A DNA stretch of 64,000 nucleotides. Source: Carettochelys insculpta (lineage: Eukaryota; Chordata; Testudines; Carettochelyidae). The notes under the pieces were generated by a model that ran no database searches, was not told the origin of the DNA, and saw only the letters and a program-made list of their open reading frames with translations. The translations under genes and the position numbers were made by a program. The DNA is taken from NCBI RefSeq assembly GCF_033958435.1, contig NC_134161.1:10850001-10914000 (forward strand), in the 5' to 3' direction. Positions 56,664 through 64,000 of the stretch are shown piece by piece. The first letter of the stretch is position 1; every line of letters begins with the position of its first letter.

Positions 56664-59600
56664 CTGGGGGCATGTAGAGTAGTGTGTGTGTTGTTTTTTT
56701 TTGCTTGGCCATTTAAAATCACTAAAAACGTTTTCCACTCTGTCTAGCAAAATAGCTAGAAGGGCTTCAGTAGCAGGTCCCTTTTGGGTAGTTGTTGAAG
56801 GATGGCATGAACTCACATGCTCAGAGCTGCTGTGTTGCTATGTGTCTCCTGTCCTCATGTTTCTTGGTCCATCCATCTCTCCTTTGACTCATTAATTGTA
56901 ACTATCTGCTTCTACATTTGTCCACTCTTCCAGTCACTAAATCATCCCTTGTCTCTCTGAGCATGCTCTCCCTCCTAATCCATCCTCTCACCATGCCCAC
57001 CTAAACATTGTCCTAGACACCGAAATATCATTTGGCCCCCTTGCAGACTGCGTGTAGCATTATCAGCCTCTAAGATTCAGTTAATGGCAAACAGAGAAGT
57101 TAGCCTTTTGGAAAAGTTGCTATGTAATCCTATTTTATTTCTTGAAATCCAGAATCTTAACTGTGCAAGAGCCAGAAACACAGTGGGAGAGAAAGCAGGC
57201 TGCTTCCTAAAGTAGAGCAGTGCAACTTACCCCATCTCTGTGTAGGCTGGTGATCAGCAAACTGACAACTGCGAGGGCCAAACTGGGATAGCAAGCAGGA
57301 CCAGGCATCCCCTCCAGTTAATTTAAAGTGGTGGCTTGCTATTAAAATAGTGTTGAATACACCACAAATACGTGCTCTTGCCATGGGCTGCTTGATTAAG
57401 CCTTCCCATGTCTGTCCTTTCCTGCCCTTGCTCAATTTCATCTACATGTGATGACCCAACAGAATGGAGGCTACCTGCACCATGGAAGGAAGACTCCAGT
57501 GTAGGCTATTAAATAGCACAGTGCTCCTCCTGTCATGCACAGGTTAGGTGCTGGGGGGCCACCTCATACTAGCAAGTGGGAATGGTTATTCCCCTGCCAG
57601 CCCAGGCATTCTGCTGCCTCCTGGAGGCACACCAAGCCCCATGCGTACAAGTCCTTCTTAGGTACCCGTCCCCTCCAGCACCCCTCTGCTGACCTCTAGA
57701 GACCCTGAGTCTGCTCCAACTCACAGCCTGGAGACTTGGTCCCTTTGCTCATGCCACAGAGACCTTGAGGGGCTTGTCTCTTCCTTTCTCCGCAAAGCAC
57801 TTGGGTAAACCTGCTCAGCTGACAATGCAATGGGCACTTTCCTGACATGCCAGCTCTGAAAATCTGACTCGGAAATCGTTGTCCGCGCCCTATCTCCTTT
57901 CCTACATGCCTGTGCTGGGTGTGGCTGGCATCTCCTGGCTCACTGTCCCTTGGGCAAGCACTGACGTGCAGGCGTGCTTTAAAATGCAGTGGCCTGGCCC
58001 CGGTGTGTGTACGAGGCATGTGTATTCTCTGTGGCCAGGCACTCGCCCCACCTGGCTCACTCCTGTGGCTGCCCAGGCCCCTGGCTGCCCTGCCTTGGTC
58101 TTGCTCTAGTTTTCTATCTGGGTTCCCTTTTCAAAGTGCTTGGTGCTGTCTGTGCAGCTCAGCAGCAAACCCATTTGCTGGCGGCTGCAGTGGAGTTGGC
58201 TTAGGAGCCAGGTGAAAGCTTGCAAACTGGGTCAGTTGGTTTGTGTTCAGATCCAGGCTGTCCCCTGGGAGGCTTAGGAGCAATCTGCTGCAGATGTCAG
58301 CATCAAAGGGCTGATGTCGTGGATAACAGAGCAGGCCCTGTAAGTGGAAAGAAAATCCCCCTTGGCCTCTCTGGGCTTCTGGCCTCACTTGAGGAGTGCA
58401 CGCCAAGTTTGCACAGCACTTGGTCAGTACTGCAGGATCCCGCCTGGGCTATAACCAGCCGTGGCTGTGCTGCCTCCCAAGGACTGCGCCACTGCCAGAG
58501 GCAGGGTGTGCCTTGGGTAAAAAGGAGACACAGTGTGAGCCAAGCAGAGAGGCCCACAGGCTTCCTGGTCCCTTTGGCAAGCGTGAAGAAGAAACTCTGC
58601 TGCCGGCAGGGGCGAGGCCTCGGGCAGAAGGGGGCAGAGCTGGGGGCCCCAGCTGTCAGCACTGCTTGGCGTGTGCCGCGCTGGTCCCCCAGCCAGCTCT
58701 GGATTGTCCATAGCCCACAACATGGGACTCCAGTGGCGATTTAAAGGGCCCAAGGCACTGGTCACCATCACTCCTGTAACTGAGGCAGCAACAAGCTCCT
58801 GAGTCAGCTGCCCCCACTTGGATCCAAGACACCCATTGAATGGACACATCCAACCACCCAGGAGGTTGATCTCGGGAAAACTGCTTTTCTGTAAGTAGCC
58901 TGAGGACAGCCGCGGGGGGTGGGGGAAGGAATGATCTTTGAGAGCAGCTCCCTTCCCCCACCTGGTTCTGACCCAGAACAGCACTGGTGCGCCCCAACCA
59001 AAGCCAAAGCCAGCGTGGCAACTGACAAAGGCTGATGGCCCCGAATGTGAACCCCAGCAGCAGCCTGTTCTCCTGTGGAACTGTCTGAGCAATGCCAACA
59101 GCCAGGTTTGGGGGTGACGAGCTGGGCAGGGTCCAGCTGGAAGATGTAAAGCTGTGAGGGCAGAGAACAAGTTGCCGCTTTCCTCTCAGTGCTGCCTCAA
59201 AGGCATCTGCAGGCTCGTCCTGTGTTCCGGCGTCCCACTGCCTACACCCTGTCCCGGAGGGCTGCCTTCGAGGCATAGCGAGGGCCTGTACAGACCTTGG
59301 CGGCGGTTCAGGTGGCCCGGGCTGGTTGCATGGGTGCTTGCCAGGAACTGCACTAAAGCCACCAGGTTCTCCTCACGTTGGCCGCCCTGAGCTAGGCTGG
59401 ATTTGAGTCGGCGGTTGAGAGGCAAGAGGCATAGTTGCCTGTCAGCAGCGCCCATTGCTCGGAGAGCAATGGCTGCAGTGACGCTGTCAGGGTGAGCCAC
59501 AGACAGCCTCTGTTTCACATCCAAAAAAGACTGTCGAAGCCTTGAGCCCTCTGCCCCTCCCTGGCTTGGCTATCAGCATCCTCCCGGCCTGTCCTTTCTG

Positions 59601-60914
59601 TGGGAGGACAGGCTCCCACGCTCCCCCTGCTCTGCCCGGATTTCCCCAGCTTGTAATGACCTTCCATCACCCCAGTCTGTGCCCCTCCCATTCCCATAGT
59701 TTCCCATCTTCTGCCAATGGAAAGGCTGCAGGGGGAGCCACGTTCTCCCCACCCAACTGCTGGTTATCGCTGCAGCTGGAGGCTCAGTGTCCCTATGGCC
59801 CACAGCTGCCCTCTGGTTACAGGGTGGGTGTCCCAGAGGATACCTTTGCCTTCCCATTACTGCCCCTTTCCTGGCAGCTGAGGGAACAGCTGGAGCAGTG
59901 GCTACCTTCCTGCATTGCTTCTGCTTGAAAACAAAGAGTGTTTCTGTTTGGAGGACTGCTCTGCCCCTCTCTGGCCGTCCCCTGTCCCTTGTCTGCCCAC
60001 CCTATGTGGGATGGTGCTAGGTACAATGTTGTACCCTAATGCTGCTTCCTGTTCCTACCCTTGTGCCAAGGCACACCAAGTCTCTCTATTTTGAAAAGAA
60101 ACCCCCCATGCTGCCTCAGCTCTGAGGGGGTGGCTCTTCACCAGGCAGCCCTGTCCTGCTTGTGCTACTCTCTAGACACATTTTTTTTCCAAGGACCTGC
60201 AATCTTCTGGCTGCCCTCCCACCTGTGCCTTCACACACACAGTAGCTTCTCAACTTCCTTGCTGCTTTCTTTCCTTGTCCCACTCCTCCTTTTGCCAAAT
60301 ATCCCTCTTTAAAACCCACCCCTCTCTCACAGAGCCGAAAATCCAGCTCCACCTCTTTGGAAAAAACTTCGGTCTCGGAGGCTCATGGTCTGTCCTGCAG
60401 ATGGCTCTTAGATGACTTGGAGCCAGGGAAAGAAATGAGAACCTGTTTGTTCCTTGAGTGCAGGATGGAAGACTGGGGGCAGCAAATATCAGAACTTCAC
60501 CTGCCTTCCTGTTTTGCCATGAGCCAGGCTGGTGGAGTTCCTCCCTCTCCACCCCCACCCCAAACTTTTCTTTCTCCCAGTAGAAGAAAAGGTTAGCTGA
60601 GATCAGAGCCAACCGGATACTCAGATTCGAACTCCCTGGGGCTAAATATGGAACACCATTAGATAAAAGTCAACATATGTTGTAAAAGGCACTATGTATC
60701 ACCGCCTGACAGCCCCTTAACAATGTGCTCATGTAACAGCTGTCAAACTGCAATGCTAGAAAATGAGTAATATGTTGATTTATGCAGATCAGATCTGCCC
60801 TTGCATTCAGCCACAGCAAAGCAAGATGCTCCTACAGTCGCAGCACTGCAGGGCCATGGAGGGGACGGGAGGAGTTCAGAAAGGTGTGTTAGGAGCAAAG
60901 AGGTGGAGCCAAGA
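56664..60914. other. Probable gene C intron or intergenic
   Basis: No further minus-strand exon was established. GC-rich unique sequence from about 57500 to 60000 has long overlapping open frames on both strands (for example 58424-59170 minus, 248 codons), expected by chance at this composition and without splice support. A segment around 57240-57320 (gtgatcagcaaactgacaac, gcgagggccaaactgggata) may be an eroded repeat. Confidence 0.35.
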
Positions 60915-61050
60915 CCAGGGGTGAGTAAACTTCTTATGCTGGGGCGGGGAGGGGTGTCCACTTTTCATCCCAGTAACTAGCAGCCCCCTCCCCTCAATGT
61001 AATCCGAACTGACAAAAATGTTGGTTATGTTCAGGTGGGGTGAGGCTGTA
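60915..61050 (+). repeat. hAT-like element end fragment
   Basis: ccaggggtgagtaaacttct followed by tatgctggggcggggagggg has the CAGGGGTGAGCAAAC-like left end also seen at 50300. No matching right end is visible. Confidence 0.5.
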
Positions 61051-64000
61051 TGTGCCAATTGCCTGGTTACTCCTGAGCACAGAGTTGAGTACCAGCCAAG
61101 GGACCTGAACTCATCCCTGTTTAAGGCAGTAGCCAAACACCTGCAGACATTAGTGGAAGCAGGCTAGGCTGGATTCTTTCTGCCAGCCTCTGCGAGGGGA
61201 TGGAACCTTCCTGCTGCAGAAGTCAGATGGCCAAGGGTGAGCTCTGTGGCTAATTCCCCTCATTACCAGCCCTGTGGCCCTTCTGGAGGAGGCCAGTGAC
61301 TGTGTGTGAGTGTTGCAGGACTGTTATCACCCCAGGAGTTTTCCAGACATGAACCTGGCAGTGAGTGGGCTGTGGAGCTTTTGTGGCTGTTCATTACACT
61401 TGCTTTGACAGGGGAAGAGCCGAGTCCTCTTCTCACAACTGGATTTGTTGGTGTCTCTGTCTTTGAGGTGCACACGACTCCTGAGAGTGGATGGAGGGCA
61501 CAGGCCAGCCCGGGCACCCAGGCTGTCTTGTTGGACTTGGATCGTGTTGGGAAGAACCAACCCAGTTCTCGTCTACGGTGTTAAAATCACACTGTTCTCT
61601 TGCCGTCACCATCCATATGAAGCTCAGTTCACCTCTTGCTCTGGGACCGTCCCTGCTGGCTTCTGTTTCAGTGCCTGGAGCAAGGCCACGAGCTGCAACA
61701 TGTGTTGGACAGCCTCGGTGCGCACATTGCTCTGGTTGGGGAGCTATTGCACTGGTCTGCTGCTTGTGGTTAATGGACCTGACCAGGTTTTGAGCAGTTC
61801 ACAGGAAGAACCATCATCTTCATCTACTCCAGATGATAAACTCCCCTGTCTCTTCACCCAGTGGGATGGTACCACCTTGGCATTCAGATAGGCTGCAGCA
61901 GAAGCCCTGGGAAGGAAGGAGACATGATTGCTGAGAGAAGGAAATCTGCACTGTGTTATGATAGAGTGGAAAAAGTGTTCTCATCAGCCGGTCTCTCTCT
62001 CTTCCCTTCCAATCCAATACCAAGAATCTTCGCTGTCGTGGGACTTCCCCTCCCCCGGTGTAGTGTCACAGAAGCATCTCCTTCTGCAGTAGAAGGAAAG
62101 CAAAAAATTTCCTTGATACTAATTCCCGTCCCCTTGGACACATTGATGGACACATGTGGTGTGTGTTCCAATTTTGACTTTTTTAATATCTTAGAATATT
62201 TTAAAAATGAAAACCCAAGTTGTGCAGAAACTCAAACAAAATGTTCCATTCCCATTCAGAGTGCTCTGTTTTAGGAGGTTTACTTGTCACCACCTGGACC
62301 TTTCTAGTGGGGGAAAACTGATGCATTGGAAAACATCCCAACAGCTCTGCTCTGTGCCCAAGTGGGGTTCAACGCTGTTAGGAGATGGATCCGGTTCAGC
62401 AGCCATGGGTTTATGAAAACCATCTTAAGGGGATGAGGGAGCAAAACCTCCATCCACTCACCAACTGCTCTTTTGTCTTGGCAGGTGTCCATCCAGCAGA
62501 TTGCTTGTAACTGGCCATTGGGAACTGTGAGACACCAGCTGCGATGACACCAGCAGCCTAACGACTCTGAACCACAGCTAGGAGCAGAGCACAGGGGAAT
62601 TCTGACACTAGTTAACAACAGTGGCTCGATGTTTCTTGCCTGAGCATCCCCTGGCATTGGTACTCTGAGTGGCTCTGGAGCTCCAGGAACACTTCAGTGA
62701 GCCATGTATTCCTGCCCTGATGTTCCAGAGTTCCATTTGCTCTCTGCTGGAGCTTGACAGCTCTTTCAAAATATTTGGAGCCGAGGCTGCACCAGGCAGG
62801 GTTGTGGCTGGCAGCGCATCCACTTCTTCACCTCCTGTTGAATCAATTATCTGTCTGCCTTGTTATTAAGCTGTTTAACAGGAGGGCTGTAGCCCAGGCT
62901 TTGCTGTCTAGCATGGCTGGGCAGAGAGTGTATGTGCAGCCAAAGGTCACTCTATTTTGAAATAAACTATAATTGAAGTAAAGCTTGGGAAAACCTCAAT
63001 AAGGTTACAGCTTCTTGCAAACTGCTGTGGATTAAGGAGCATAGGAATAATCAGGGGACATCCTAGCCTGGCCTCTGACAGTAGCTCACCAAATTCTTCA
63101 GAGTAAGCTTCGCAGAACCAGGCAGGTGGCAGTTGATGGCCCTCAGGAAAGTTTCTTCCTGACCCTCTTTTAGTTCAAGGTTGTTTTGCCCTGAAACCTC
63201 AGGATTTTGTTTATCAAACACAATCCTAGCTGTTGGAACTCTGGGTGTTCTTATTTCCTGTACCAAGTAATGAGAGAGTCTTTGGGAGGCAGACAGGCCC
63301 AGAATGGGTGGCACAGGTCTTGAGGGAGTCACTCTGTAAGGTGCGATATATATGGGATGTCTTGTGAGAAAGCCCTCTTCTGGGATTTATAAAACGCCCA
63401 TTTCCCCTTTTCTCCACATCCTGTACCAGATGGCAAATAGATGTCTTCAGACCTAGCATTTCCTTATTTCACAGTACAGTCAACCCCTCAACAGTGTGCT
63501 GTTTTTTGTTTTGTTTTGTTTGTTTTGTTTAAAAATCATGAGTCAGGCTTCAAAAACTGATAAGATGGACTTAAACATCACAAAATGTTTTCTACAGGTA
63601 GGGATTTTCGTTTGAGCTTTTAAGGTCCTTAAATCATATTTTCAAACTTTTTTTCCCCCAAGCTACAAGGGCTAGAAAGTTACTTTTTAAAAAATTCCTA
63701 CTGACTTTGAGGGACAAGCCAGGTGAGGTGACTTCTTTTATCGGCCCAAAATCTGTTAGTGGAAGGCACAAGCTACACAGAGCTCTTTTCTACATCTGCT
63801 GAAGGAATCTGAGTGTCTGAGCTGAAAAGTAATAATTTTTCTCCCTCAAACACTTTTGTCTCTAGACCTGCGGTAAAATTGCAAGAGAGGGCAATGCTAC
63901 ATTTATGAGGCAGCATGCTTTATTGGAACTGGGTTTTTATGCTGGGGTTAGCATGGAGATAGAAAACTGTTATTCCAACCTATTTTTTTTTCTGTATTTG
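61051..64000. other. Unique non-coding or unresolved sequence
   Basis: No exon firmly supported. A strong minus-strand acceptor (ctttccttctactgcag, AG at plus 62084-62085) opens two frames but none with a clear donor or stop context. AATAAA at 62961-62966 (gaaataaactat) is an isolated plus-strand poly(A) hexamer. A tttgttttgttttgttt run lies near 63506-63530. Confidence 0.35.

Noticed and set aside
58424..59170. 248-codon minus-strand open frame
   Set aside because: Lies in GC-rich DNA where stops are rare; overlapping frames on both strands are equally long; no splice borders, domain or natural composition (Trp, Cys, Pro and Gly rich).
61966..62083. Possible minus-strand exon after ttccttctactgcag
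   Set aside because: Strong acceptor only. Two frames stay open but no good donor or stop arrangement was found and the peptides are low in complexity.

Overview
This window is vertebrate nuclear DNA, most likely from a turtle (or another non-avian archelosaur). The evidence is spliceosomal exon borders (pyrimidine tract-AG / GT donors), MIR SINEs, CR1 LINE 3' ends, hAT-like and short-TIR MITEs, and a sauropsid repeat family marked by 'cacgaaagctca' and 'tgttagtct'. The assignment to turtles rests on remembered repeat families and could not be checked here. There is no sign of a prokaryotic, viral or plasmid gene system, and no CRISPR array, rRNA or tRNA gene was seen.

Layout. (1) 1-4471: the 3' end of a plus-strand gene (gene A). 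Two well-bordered coding exons (3302-3423, 4248-4471) join in frame and end at TAG 4469-4471; a weaker upstream exon is possible at 1115-1231. The tail is basic and serine-rich and I could not name it. (2) 4472-26240: no coding exon. This stretch holds MIR copies, a complete TA-flanked DNA element, two MITEs, a CR1 tail split by an insertion, simple repeats, and finally a unique AT-rich segment ending in a good poly(A) signal (26218-26223), which may be a distal 3' UTR. (3) 28525-46280: a second plus-strand gene (gene B). Four small exons (28525-28581, 29455-29559, 30786-30877, 31440-31517) join in frame with matching phases and encode a charged, helix-prone protein. Two different phase-compatible 3' ends exist: 33179-33254 and 46172-46280. 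(4) 46281-64000: mostly repeats and unique non-coding sequence, with one convincing minus-strand terminal coding exon (56449-56663, gene C), so genes B and C are convergent.

The most unusual structure is a 183-bp almost perfect palindrome (50814-50996: 91-bp arms, 1-bp centre, one mismatch) made of two head-to-head copies of a sauropsid repeat. Two older, diverged copies with the same arrangement (27182-27300, 53158-53300) suggest that the inverted pair is how this family is organised or inserts. Also notable are a 65-80 bp minisatellite flanked by direct copies of a roughly 240-270 bp unit (33600-34668), a 27-bp perfect inverted repeat in a repeat copy near 47.3 kb, and a block at 43.5-43.76 kb that reads open on both strands and may be a conserved non-coding element or an unrecognised exon.

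Limits: gene names, orthology and repeat-family names could not be verified. All exon calls are from splice signals, phase and peptide character only.
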